From Protonemura montana (lineage: Eukaryota; Arthropoda; Insecta; Plecoptera; Nemouridae): a stretch of 64,000 bases of DNA. The notes under the pieces were generated by a model. That model was not told the origin of the DNA, searched no databases, and saw only the letters and a program-made list of their open reading frames with translations. Numbering within the stretch: position 1 is the first letter of the stretch; the number at the start of each line of letters is the position of its first letter. Made by a program: the position numbers and the translations under genes. The stretch spans positions 26,064,651 through 26,128,650 of the forward strand of contig OX387603.1 in the NCBI GenBank assembly GCA_947568835.1. The letters run 5' to 3'. This document shows, piece after piece, positions 34,099-45,941 of this stretch.

Positions 34099-37000
34099 GG
34101 CGGCACAGCCTATTATAACTGCTCCTCGAGAAATTACAATTCCGTCCGTGACTTCCATGGGAATGTCTCTTTGGAAACGCTATCTATTCTCCCCTCGGCC
34201 CCCCAGGCCCCCAGCACGCGGCGTCTTCGCTACCCCTTTCTCGGAGGCGCAATGTCCCACACCCCCGGCATTCACCTCGCAACATCATTGCCGGCGCTAA
34301 TGGGGGTGGCTTTCTAACAAGGCAACGGCTCGACGCTGAGAAAGGCGAGGGTGAGAAAAAGTTGGAGGATCTTTGAGTATAAAATTGAGGTTGATGGTAT
34401 TTTCCCCAAGACCTGTCATTTCACGCACAGCCGCCGTAATAACATCTTTTCTCATTTCGCATTTTCCGCGGACAAGGCGTCGGCGGGTGGTTTTTTTTTT
34501 GTGTAAAGAAGAAGGCGCCGAATTGTCAAAATCCCGCGCGAATAACTTTCGGAGCGCGCCGAGAACCGTTTTTTCCTTCGACTCCTGAATTATCGACCCC
34601 CCCGGGGGGTTGAATAGTATGTTTTCATTACGTCGTTTGCCACCGTGCGGCGGGCATCGGCGACATCGGCACTTGGCGTCGCGACGCCTCGTGTCGTCAC
34701 GCGCGTGCGCCCGAGTTTATGTTGTCATTATTAGAGTATCTCCCCCGACTCGCTTTGTGTCTCGCATAACTCACCAGGGGGGCGGGAGGAGGGGGAGGGG
34801 GCGGGGGCGCCAAGATAGGTCACTTCCAAACAGGTTGAGGATCAAAATAAACGGCAGGTGATTCGTTTCAATTAGCCTTCAGCCCCGAATTTGAAAGTTT
34901 AAAATTCAAGAAGAGAGCGAACAGCTGATAAAGCGAACGCGTCTTGGTTTGGGCCAAGTTTCCGCGACTTTCTTCGCCCGTCTGTCTTTATTATTCTTCC
35001 CCCGTTATTGCATTCTTCGCTCGACGTCCCCCCCCCCCCCTGCCCCCCTCCTCCGTCACTATCCCTGACGCCGGGCCATCATGGCGTTCGCCGACCGGCC
35101 CTCGGCGCACAACCCGCCCCATCAACACCTCGCCTCGTTTCATACGAGCTCACCGTGTTCCCGCTTAACGCCTACCCCATTTGCATGCGCCTCAAAGCGC
35201 GACGGCTTCCTTGAAAAGCCAGTCCCGTATCAGACAAAGTAGACAGTAAAAAACAACAAGAGTAATTTTCTAACTGTAAGGACTGCCATTTAACCGGGGT
35301 GCTTAAAAACAACAGCTCCACGGCACGGTGTTGTTCGCCGATGTTTGCCACTGCCTGCAAGTGCCCTACACGATATGTCGGTGCAGGGGTTGGGGGTGAA
35401 TTTGCATGGGCGTTAGCACCTTCTTCATTGCCCCGTAATTCCTCGTTATGCGCTCGGAGCGCGGCACGGAGGCGGTTGTGTTTGCTCTTGACGTTAGCCC
35501 TGGCGTCCGCGGAATGCTGATCGGGCTTTGCTCTGACCCACGCCACGGGCAGCTATGGGCATCTTTCGGGGACTGCCGTCCATGCGTAGGTCGATATTTG
35601 ATGGCACACGCATGGGAAACTGCCGAGAGAAGACTGCGTCTAGTGACAGTCTTGCAACCCGAATGGAGGCGTTAAACTGTGATGCTAGAGTTCGACACAG
35701 TTGCCATGCTCTGTGGACGCCAATCTGCTGCCACCAACTCGTGGCCCGGAGCACGTGACCACCTTGTACCCGCGGGTGGAAAGGGAGTCGTTACCTCTTC
35801 GAGAATCTCGGCCAAGGCGTTGGGCTACATCTCACAGGTCTCACAGGGACGCCGATTTGATTCTGCAACAGAAGGAAACAGTCTTCAAAATACGGTCACA
35901 ATTTCATCGGTCAAATGCTGGTGAAGAGTTAGTGACATCTTGTTTGAAAACTACAGGAGGTCACAGAAATGTTCTTATTGAAACTTCTTTCATGAGTAGT
36001 AGACAAAACAAACAAACAAAAAACAAAAATAAATATTTTTATTTTCATGTTTATTTCTATATAAGCTGGAGACCAAGGGAGCGGGAAACACGAGATGTTG
36101 AAGAGGGAATGGAGAGTGAATAAGAGTAGTCGAGCTGAAAGCAATTTTATATAAACTAGAACAGCTGTAAAGTAATTTGGATGAACGAAGGAAATAAAAA
36201 CGAGGAATAAAGGTACGTGTAACACAAAATAACCGTGTGTATTCAGGTGTCTTTAGCAAAGCTCTCGCAAGACGACTTCCCATTGCCCGCACCTAACCAG
36301 TCTCCATATCTCATGCGACAGCCAGCTCCCTTGCACACAACGCGTACACGCAACACATTTAGGACGCACAATCCAGCCCCGGCACATCATTCACTGCCTG
36401 CTGTGTTAATACGACGCTTATATATTTGAAATCCGACGCCCATGCGACGCCCCATCATTCAAGCGTCGCGACTCCGACGCCGAGCATCAAACGCGGTGTT
36501 ACGTCTTCGAGATTGGCGCGACGCCTTTGTGCCGCCGCGTGACTTGTACATGAGAACCAGGCGGCGACGCCGGGAACTCGGAGGGGAGGGGTGCGTGATT
36601 TCGCACCGATCTAGAGGCGATGCTAAGCGACATTTGATAACGCAAGACGAGTGGAGTCACCGACGGCGAGCGCCGCGGACGACAGGGAACGAATCGCCGA
36701 CGTCATGTCGACGACTTATCGACAATTTATCGACACAAAACACGGTCGGCGCCGACCAAGCAACTCTGACAACACGAGACGATGTATTTGAGTCATGTCG
36801 AATCCCTATGGCGGTGCCACACAAGAAACAAGTGCATTGTTATTTGTTGTGAGTAGACTCCGATGACCTTTCCGTCATTAAAATTCTGCTGATAAGAGAA
36901 TGTTAGTGGCTCGGGTTTGACCTGCATACTTTCGATCACGTCGTTCTGGGACCGATTGGCTCTCGAGTTCACGCCGAAGGTCAACGAGAAGCGTACCGAG

Positions 37001-37631
37001 CACAAGAATGTCTGGGGGTGCGCTCGAAACGGGAGCCCACCAAACCTAAGGCGTTTCGCTTTCTACGAGTCAAAGTTCGGAGCTCGCCCACAGCACCGAG
37101 TCGAACGCAGACCCTTTTTTTCCAATTTAACTTTTCCCTTTCGCGTGATTTTCCGTTAAGTGGTATCCGTCAACTGCCAGAAGTTGTTTCCAAGTTGTTT
37201 CCAGCAATCACATTTCAAAGACAATTAACATTCCCCGTCAGTCGGAAAGAGATCAAAGCACCGACTTGATTTGTGAGTGGCCTCGTGAAAGTGATTCGCG
37301 AAAAGACTCCGAAGGGGCTGAGACTGCTCGACAGACACGGGCCGTGGCTCTCATGAACGAGTTCAGCCCTCCTCGTCGACCCTCTGAGCCCTACCATTGT
37401 GAACAACTCGCCTCGCAAATGAGACGGGAATTTCTTACAATGAGCCTTATAGATTTTTTCATCATTACCGCTCTCAGTCAAAGTTGACTCGCCAGGGAAA
37501 TTGACACACGGGGGGGGGGGGAGGGGCGCCTGGTTTCTCGACGACGGCGACGGCGGTGTAACATTTTAGACAAAAGCTGTTGAAAACTTGAACGACGATG
37601 GGAAGGGTGGGGTTAGGAGGGGGGTGGGGGA

Positions 37632-37651
37632 GGGGGGGGGGGGGGGGGGGG
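37632..37651. repeat. Poly(G) tract, 20 nt
   Basis: Uninterrupted G20, preceded by a G-rich region from 37580. Seen directly. Confidence 0.95.
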
Positions 37652-37804
37652 CGAGAGACGTCGCGGGTGAAGTTTATTAAAGTAGCGCTCGTTCTTGCGC
37701 GCCGAGTAAGTTTTCTGTCCAAACAAGACGAATTGCGAGACGGGCGCACAAAAGGAAGCCGTTGCCGGGGCGCTGCTGTTCATCTGTCAACGTTTATGAG
37801 CTAG

Positions 37805-38494
37805 TTAACATGCATCATGCAATGCTCGGCGCCAACGTGGCACGTCAAGCCGAGCCAAGGGCTGCAGACCTAAATGTTTCGGGTAACAACTCTCGCAGAC
37901 TGACAGCTGTGACATTTTTGAGTTTATAGCACATAGCGTATTGTGTGCACCATTAAACCCACGGTCATCTGTGTGGTTAAGGAACTCTGCATGTTTGAAA
38001 ATGGTCTGCTTGGGGCCGAGACCCCCGCGGACGTCGATACCGGAGTGTCGGTGCTGAGCTGTGATTAGGGGCAAGTCTGACAGTGACATCTGGGGACGGG
38101 CATGATAAATATTGACAGTGGCAAAGCGCCGAGGCGGAGGACGCGCACTTTTTTGCGAGGGATGCAAGTTTTTCGCGCCGATCCGAAAGAACCGTGATAT
38201 GTCCTGAGAACTGGGCCGTTCATAGACGTTCTTAGAAACAGCTGCGAGGTGGCGCAAAGCTAGAAACACTTTGAAATTAATCAGTGTTCTAGGTATGAGT
38301 GAAAGGGGTGCCCCAATATCTTGATTGGATGACTCGTTTAGCCAACGGAAGCGGCAATAAAACATGAAACCAGGTAATTGCTTCTCGCTTCGGGATTGTA
38401 ACGGCACACGGTTCGTGTCCGAGCGCACTAAGAACACGAGCCAAAGGGGTGCGCGAATCAACGGGTTGTTTTTCCAAAGGAAATCACCGCCCAC
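37805..38494 (-). CDS. Unrecognised 229-codon open frame
   Basis: An uninterrupted frame starting with MGGDFLWKNN and ending RRALHDAC. It does not depend on simple repeats. Around its last third (QHRHSGIDVRGGLGPKQT) 15 of 18 codons end in G or C, but the rest shows no bias. No signal peptide, membrane segment or known motif was seen. An ORF this long is only marginally unexpected in 64 kb of near 50% G+C. It could be chance, a decayed gene or part of an unknown mobile element. Confidence 0.2.
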   Translation of the reverse strand: MGGDFLWKNNPLIRAPLWLVFLVRSDTNRVPLQSRSEKQLPGFMFYCRFRWLNESSNQDIGAPLSLIPRTLINFKVFLALRHLAAVSKNVYERPSSQDISRFFRIGAKNLHPSQKSARPPPRRFATVNIYHARPQMSLSDLPLITAQHRHSGIDVRGGLGPKQTIFKHAEFLNHTDDRGFNGAHNTLCAINSKMSQLSVCESCYPKHLGLQPLARLDVPRWRRALHDAC

Positions 38495-40011
38495 AGGACG
38501 TCTAGGATGGCGCCCCGCCCGAGTATGGGGTGACTCACGCTACTCGATGGCGGTTGCTATGGTACTCAGGACTGCTATTCGGGAATACGTCCACACTGAC
38601 GAGCTCTCCGGCCATTCTGGAGGACTGTCGTTCGACAATCATCCACCGAACTAACGGGCTGAAAGCCTCCGGTGCGACGGTAAATAGACAGAAAGGAATA
38701 CATTCATATCCAGCTGGAAACTCATATATAACACATCTGTTCTGTTCTGTGAATACTTTCTTGAAATTTTCTAAAGATTTCTTGTGTAATATCTGCTTTT
38801 GAAGGCATTCAGAATCAGCGCAAGAAAACTCTGCGAAGAAAATGCACGAGCAACTGCAAGATATGCCAATTATCCGAGAAAACGCGGCTTTTTTTAAGAG
38901 TTAGAAACGGGAAATTCCTTTGATGTTGCAAATCATCAAACAGTTAGTTTATTCAAACTTGTTCTGCAAAACCTGCAACATTCCGTGTCATTTAACAGGT
39001 AAACGAAATTCAAATATGAGCTCTTTTCCTGTGCAAGAAAGAAGTAGCCGGGGTTTCAGCACAGCGCTGAAGCAAACATGTTATTTCAAAGCTACTCTTC
39101 ACAAGTGCACCTAGATGAAAATGTTGTAATTGCCAAGCACGAAGCGCCGCGTCGCGCGCGCTCTCTACGCGCATGGGTGCGTTTTGGGTTGAAATTATCA
39201 TGCGGCAGCGAGTGGAAGTGGTTGCCAGGCCAGCCGCATGCAGCGCGCCCGGGGCGCGAAAACACAAACGAGTAGACGGCCAAGCGGGACGCGACGCACA
39301 CCAGTCCATGGTAATCCAATATTACAAAGCATTCGCGTCGTTATCAAAGTCGACGCCGTGTGTTGCGATTGTACTGTCCACCAGCGGGCAATTCAAACGA
39401 AATAACCACCAATTACTTTTGACGACGCCATGCCATGCGCAGGAACTCGGTAGCGAAAGCAGATAAGCCACGTAGCCGTCGCCCTGGTGTGGGACGGGAA
39501 TCTTCCTGGAGATCATTACATACCGGCTCGGTTGGCGGGGAGATACAATGACTAGATCGCTAAAGGGAAGAGCTGGATAATGAAAGGCAGCGACGAGTCT
39601 TTGAGCTGTAGCGTGTCATTAGTGGTTACCAACCCATTACGTCTTCTTTCAATTCCCTGATCAAACCAGCTGCCAGTCGAGTGACTCTTGCTCTTCTAGG
39701 TGGAGACGTTCTGCGCGGGCAAATTCAGAAGCACATCTTCTTTCGATTTTACGCTTGGCGAGAGCAGTAATGCATCTGCACCGAGCAGCGAGTGCTCGAG
39801 AAGCACAGGGTTAACTCGAGAACAGTGAGGCGGTTAGCTCGCTCGCCCGGCTTACAGTTGCACCATCCAAAGTAAAAGCTTCTTCGGATTATCTTTCCAT
39901 TTCCGGAATTTCGTTCATATATTTTCAAAAACCAGCTACCTTATAGAAACCTAAATATGGCGAGGGGAAAGGAGGAGTGCCACACCATATTATGGAAACT
40001 GCTGCGAGCGG

Positions 40012-40461
40012 ACCGAACGGTTTGGCATGTTGGAAACACCGGTTCTCGTTAAACCACCGAAGTTAAGCAACACTGCGCTGTGTTAGGTATTAGATAGGTG
40101 ACCATCATAAACATGATCAGTTCTGTTCGGGAGATAGGTTTGAGGGATGAAAGTTAGTACAGTAACTTCACTCGCCTTGCTTATCAACCTCTCGACAGCA
40201 TGGATTTGTGGAGGAATCCTGCTGTTTGAATTGTACCGTCCTTCGGAAGGGACGTTAAGCCGGTAGTCACCTTAGTGCTCTTCGACAGGAGTAGGCTATG
40301 TGCCGGCACCGGGTTTCCCCTCCTTCCTTCTAGGCTAGGCTAGGTTCATCATCATCATCCTCATCATCATCCACTCATTCAACGACGCCATTAGACCAGT
40401 GCCGCATGGCCAGATGTCAAAACAGTGCGTCGTTAAACACCACAAATAATAATAACAATAA
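40012..40461 (+). mobile_element. Complete 5S-derived composite SINE
   Basis: The 12-bp direct repeat TGCTGCGAGCGG occurs at 40000-40011 and again at 40462-40473, marking the insertion. The 92-bp head (40012-40103) follows animal 5S rRNA: CACCGGTTCTCG, CCACCGAAGTTAAGCAAC (box A region) and a GGTGACC box-C end. The ~355-bp tail carries CTTATCAACCTCTCGACAGC, CTTCGGAAGGGACGTTAAGC, an ATC repeat (40340-40372) and the terminus TGTCAAAACAGTGCGTCGTT before an AAT-type tail. Structure matches the SINE3 class (5S-promoted). A partner LINE is inferred to recognise the shared 3' end; none is seen in this window. Confidence 0.93.
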
Positions 40462-40473
40462 TGCTGCGAGCGG

Positions 40474-42519
40474 TAGCGGCACTTCAACGGTTGCAGATTG
40501 GTAATCAGTCACTTCTCATTTCACTCGTGCGTTTGCTAAAATGTAACAAATTTGTCTCGACTTCACCTTCCTCACACCAACTCCACGCAACGTGAGATGG
40601 TCTACGCACTAAACTCGGTCGACATTTGCCACGCACGATGCCACGGTGCGTCAGAGCACGCTCGCAGACACCCGTGGTGGGACACAGTACGCCATCTAGC
40701 AGCCAACTAACAACCAGACCCAGCGCTCAAAGAAAGGTCCACGGACCAAGGCCGTCTACATCGCGTGGTATATCTCAGCAACGTGGATGTGTCAAGATCC
40801 TATCCAAATCATGCTCCTATAAAACAATTATCCATCTTCCACTTTTCTAAAACACAATAACGTCAGCAATCCAGCACTGTCCACTCCTCAACCAACAAAT
40901 CACAGCTTGCAGCCATATTTTTTTAAACGCGCCAAGAAAATTACTCGCTCGCCGAAGACGTAAAAACAAAATGATGGTGCAATATCACTGCTCACTGCTG
41001 TTGTGTGCACAGCACCGTCAGAGTTGATGATTCGGTACTTAAAAGTGCCCTCTGGCCGCTAATGAAGCATGTGCTCGCCAGCGGGTTATTAAGCGACCCG
41101 CGCCAAGTGCACTGTCGACAGTCAACCCCGCCCGCGGTCTCGCTGCCAGTAGTCGGCGTCGGCGACAACCCCTGGAGTTATGCGCGCCGACTAAAAGCAT
41201 TATTAACAAGGATAAACGACGCGCGCACGTTTTTCACCGCCTAATGACCGCGCACGCAATAGAGATTAATAAAACGGCACTGTACAACCATAACCTGTGT
41301 AGGTCGGTGCCCATACTATAGACCGACACGGCGCGGTGGTATATGACACCAATTAATTCGGTCATGTTACGCACGAGAAGAGTAATGAGCCCCTGCCGAT
41401 GGCTTGCCGCCATTATTCGCTCTCTGGTCGTGTCATTTAACATTGTACAATTTTTAAAAGCATTGTACATCATAAGCTGTCCGATCCACTAATGTGGGTT
41501 CAGGTGTGAGTGCAGTGGTAACGTGTTGAAACGCCCCGATCGGGGGGGTAGGGTGTTGGGACAGGGACGCAACGCTACCTGCCACGGCTTGCCTAGCGGA
41601 GCACAGCGTGCAAGGGTCGCCGTCAAATCGACGCCCCCGCCCCCACACCCCTTTGGGTTCGGAACGACGATAAAGTGGAGCCAGGGCCAAGTTTCAAACA
41701 CAAATGGGGTGATCGCCGATGTAGATGTTCTTCTCTCAATAAAAGAAAGTTTGGATGAGTTGAGCTGAGACTTGATCCTTGTGGGGGGAGTTGGGGGGGG
41801 GGGGGGGGGGGATGCAAATAAAGCGGGTAATTGACGGCGTTGGTTCTGCCAGTCAGCAACTTCGAGACCCGCCACCAGAGTCGCTGCAGACAACGGGCGA
41901 CGGGGGAAGAAAAGAGAGTGAAGAATGCATTCGCTTTTCTTCCAAACATGCCGGGAGCTGATCTGCTCGCCAACAAATTTCAAAAGTATTTTATAGAGTC
42001 GAGTACATGATGCTTTATTCGTAATGCCTTTTTTTAAGTTTCTGAATAAAAGCTTGAATGTAAAGCTTAAGCATTTACAGCTTTGTTATGCGAGATGTTT
42101 TCGTATATAAACTCGGTAATATTTGCCAGCCATTTTCAACGCTTTGAGTGCGAAATTAATGCACTCTAGACGACCGTTGAATTACAACCTCGCCGTAATC
42201 CCAACCGTTGCTCAGCAGCTATCGACATAATTAAAGGCAAGGTTTTTTTATGTCCCCAACTTTCACGATAGACTTAAACAATGCCTTTCACAAGACTAAC
42301 TTTCTTATCTCTGTTTAACCACGCTGAAAGCAAAGTTATTTTTTGCTAAATATTTTTTTTTTGTAACACTCCTTACCATTTAGAATTTAGCATTGTTCTT
42401 GTGGCACAATTGTCAACTGACAGTCGTCGAATAACGGGATTACCCTACCATACCGCTCGGTGGTCGATGCCCGATATCTGCACCTATAACAATAAGTGAC
42501 TTTCAGAAGGACGACGCCG
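40474..42519. other. Gene-free stretch
   Basis: No supported gene. Contains G19 at 41793-41811. Frames near 41490-41980 are distorted by this tract and by C-rich runs. Confidence 0.45.
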
Positions 42520-42953
42520 AACCGTTCTGTCGTTGAGGGCAGGTTATAGGTAGAGTTTCAACGTCAATGTTACAGTCTCTGCGTGAAAGATGGCCGCCAA
42601 ATGACTACCTTACCGACAAAAATGCAGAGTACCGGAACGTCACGTTAAGTGGAGCCACTGTCGTATGAAATTTAATTTCGATATTTCTTGTAGGTTACTC
42701 GCTTTTTAATATCTTTACGTGTATATCAATCGTTGAGGTAAACATTGATGGAGATTTTTTGAGCATGAAAAGTTTCAAAAACGAGTTAACCTACGAGAAA
42801 TATCGAAATTAAAATTCATACGACAGTGGCTCCACTTAACGTGATGTTCCGGTACTCTGCATTTTTGTCGGTAAGGTAGTCATTTTGTGGCCATCTTTCA
42901 CGCAGAGACTGTAACATTGACGTTGAAACTCTCTATCTTTAACCGTTCTGTCG
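42520..42953. mobile_element. Long inverted-repeat element with 13-bp direct repeats
   Basis: Arms at about 42551-42706 and 42776-42936 are near-perfect reverse complements (~155-160 bp), separated by about 70 bp. The 13-bp sequence AACCGTTCTGTCG flanks the element at 42520-42532 and 42941-42953, consistent with target duplication. No frame inside is long enough for a transposase, so it is a non-autonomous foldback or MITE-like element. Its AAATTTAATTTCG plus TTACTCGC core is shared with elements at 50469 and 59252. Confidence 0.85.
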
Positions 42954-44754
42954 AGAGTCCATGGTATAGGAAATCTGATCTCGCCGAGACAGAGCGGCGG
43001 TATCGGACATTCAAACCCGACGCCTCGGTTCCCAACATACGTCGGCAAAGCAGTCAGAGTGTATTCCAGGAGAGGCGTCCCGTGGGAAACATAGGGACGT
43101 CGATCATAGCGTCACTTACACTTCTACAAACGTATAGGCGATGACGAGTGCGGGGAGAGGAGGCGTCGTCACCACATGACATGTACGTCATCATCTGCCA
43201 GGACGAAACGCTCCCTGGCGGTTGCGTGTGACGTCAGTGCGTTAGTGACAGGTCTGGGCGAGCGTCCATCGAGCTAGTCGTGGCATCGGCGACGCCATCG
43301 TGTCAAAGCTTGGCGATGCAGCTTGCAGGAACACGAGGAATTAGCGACAAATGTAACTACACTAAACGAGTCAGGACAGCTGCGTTTCAGAGGCCAGTTC
43401 GCCGTCTAGCAATCGTGAAAGCCACCTGACATATCATAAGAAAAGAGCCAACAACACATTGTCAAGGCTTTCTGGACCATCTTGCCAAAATTTCAGAATC
43501 AATAAATCAAATTAACCGACAGTCTCGCAAATCTTCTTTCAGACCATTACAACCTCTTCCAGCAGATCAACTTTTTGCGGTTTCGAACAAAATTTCTGTT
43601 ATCAATCTCCAGATGAAATTATCAGTGCGACCATAGCGCGATGAATAATTCACGTCGCTCCAGAATGCGAGCGCGTGCTCAAGAGACGTTTGCCCGATAG
43701 TTTAGGGACGGGCCGACGAGAAGTCGAAATTGAGAATCAATTTCTGCAAGCGCGCCGCGAGCGAACTCTCGCTATAACACGCATTACGCGCCGCCTAATG
43801 GCGGCACTGATAAATCCGACGCCATTGTTAAGGCGTCTCGGCAGCATTAATCCCAGATAGCGTCCCGACGCCGCCGATGCCGCTTTCTTAAACCTGGGCC
43901 CATTATCCGCGGGATAATTCATTCCTCCTTCGCGAGCGCTCTCACCCCCTCCCCCTCAGTGGTAGGGTGGCTAATCTCGCCGGGTTAACGTGAGCCATGG
44001 GGTACCGTGGGGTACCCGTTTTGCCGCATCGGCATCCGCCATTCGGCAGCCGAGTCCAATCCTCGGCGTCTGGCACCCGTTTATCATTCTTGAGAGGAAT
44101 TAAATCTCTGGGCCAGTACTTTAATACGGCTTTTAAAATTAGCTCCGCCGGGGCGCAGAACAAACTCCAATTTTAACGAAAATTAACGAACCTGACTCCG
44201 TGCGCGCTTACAATTTGTTTTTTGTTTGCTCGAGCGATAAGCGCGCCGTCGCAGTACGTGGCCCGTTGCTAGGCAAACATATGGAAGCACGTTGTCGCCG
44301 GGCAACCGAGAAGTTTGCAAGAAGCTAATAAGAAACTGTGGTCTCCGCTTATATGAGCTCGGAATCAAAACTTTCTGTGCAGCTTTCATTTGTTAAAAAA
44401 AAAACGAGGCAAACAGTTTCGAGGCGTTGTGTAGCGTGTTTGGTTGTTTTTGGTGCCGTGAAATGGCCCGAGCCGTGGACCTTACGCGGTTCTTGTCCGT
44501 CCCGTCCGAAGAGCGACTCCTTGCCAAACCACAGGCACACCTCACACCCTCGCCCGAGTCCAGAGACCGCGTGTTCGCCTTCCCGAAGACGGGCCCTTTC
44601 TTGCGACGGGCTACGAGCAAAGGAATTATTCATTCCCGTTCCTTCCCGGTCGGTGTGGCCCACTTCCGGGATACGTCTTCGCGCCACTTCCGGCGTCTTT
44701 TTGAATATTCGCCTCTGGAATACGAAGCGTTTGCCATTCTTTGGCGTCGAGGGC

Positions 44755-44777
44755 GGGGGGGGGGGGGGGGGGGGGGG
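44755..44777. repeat. Poly(G) tract, 23 nt
   Basis: Uninterrupted G23, seen directly. Confidence 0.95.
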
Positions 44778-44984
44778 CCTTGTTTTGATCCTGGCTCGAG
44801 TGGCAAGCAACAACTGACGCACGATGAAATGTGCAAATGGAGATCTCAAAGAGAACGTTTCTTTCATGTATTAGTCACTTACATGCAACGCAGCCGAAGA
44901 CAAATTCTCTCTCGGCGGTGTTCTTAAATAAATATATTTCTTTTATTATTTATTAATTCAGCCCCTTCCGGGCGCCCCTTGCCT

Positions 44985-45395
44985 TTACGTCCCTGCTAAG
45001 TCCCCCCCCCCCCCCCATCTCACCCCACCGGGCCCAGAACACAGTTCGTTGAACATTAGCAATGCAAACATTTTCGGTCCTCGGCAAGGCGCACGGAGTG
45101 GACTGAAAACTGAATAGCACAACGGAAAATGCTTTATAAACGTGCTACGAATGATAAAACGGGCTACTATGGCGGTGGTTGGGGGGGGCAGGGGGGGGCA
45201 GGGGGGGGGAGCAGGGGGGGCAGCTAGTCTATAGGGGAGGCAGACAGAGACTGCATGAAAAACTCGCAACAATATTTTGATTTTCTCCGTGCCGGGAAAT
45301 CGTAAAACAAACAGCAGCGTGATCCGGTGCGCACCAGCGCCCGTCGGATTCGAGTTTCGAGCCGCCCGTTCCTGGTCCACGCGGGGCCGTGTGCA

Positions 45396-45431
<36 letters not shown>

Positions 45432-45518
45432 CATATTGGGTTTCATTGAGCGCAAAACGATATCGTAACCTTCTCGTTGCTGGTTACACACGCGAGTCAT
45501 TTGCCGCGCGCTTTCCAT
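44985..45518 (-). CDS. Candidate ORF with poly-alanine run (first-exon-like?)
   Basis: On the minus strand an internal ATGG at about 45434 is followed by twelve GCC codons (poly-Ala), then CTRPRVDQERAARNSNPTGA, in which most codons end in G or C. Upstream codons are also open (start MESARQMTRV). Poly-Ala starts of this kind are common in animal nuclear proteins. Downstream the frame degenerates into G/C-tract proline runs, and no strong donor was found to end an exon. Most likely only the GGC repeat is real. Confidence 0.15.
45180..45223. repeat. GGGGGGGGCA minisatellite
   Basis: Three to four ~10-bp units of eight G followed by CA, the last interrupted. High quadruplex potential on the plus strand. 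Confidence 0.85.
45396..45431. repeat. GGC trinucleotide repeat, 12 units
   Basis: Twelve perfect GGC units, seen directly. Perfect runs of this length are prone to length change. Confidence 0.93.
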
Positions 45519-45921
45519 CGAGTAGCGTTCTGTTTGTTCTGTGTGGCAGCCATGGCTAACACAGCTTCAAGTATGCAACGTCCACCGTTCATAGTACCGC
45601 AGCAATAGCATCGCGACACGTTGATGCTTGATTTCCACTTTCTTTGTTCTTTACTGTTTAAGTTTCGAGTCATCTTTTGGCGCCGAGAAAAACTCCCCAT
45701 TAAAGATGCATGTCCGATCTGATCGAAAGGAGCTGAGTATGACGCATCGCCCCTGGCCGTCGACGGACACCTCCAATCGACGCCGTCGTCGGCGAACTCG
45801 TCAATAATGCACGTCAGCTCACTCTCCATTTCCAGGGCAGATTGCAGATAGAGCGACGCCTAGCGCCGTCGTTCCAAGACGTATGACAGCCGGGATCGCG
45901 ATCCAAGAAGCGCCGTCACGT

Positions 45922-45941
45922 TTATATATATATATATATAA
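45922..45941. repeat. TA dinucleotide repeat
   Basis: About nine to ten TA units, seen directly. Confidence 0.85.

Larger units (their letters stand above)
29740..39999. other. Gene-free stretch
   Basis: About 10 kb without a supported gene. Contains a TTA microsatellite at 30499-30522, AT-rich sequence at 30480-31080 and 31640-32060, GAC repeats at 34053-34098, C13 at 35028-35040, G12 at 37510-37521 and G20 at 37632-37651. A 229-codon minus frame is listed separately. Confidence 0.4.
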
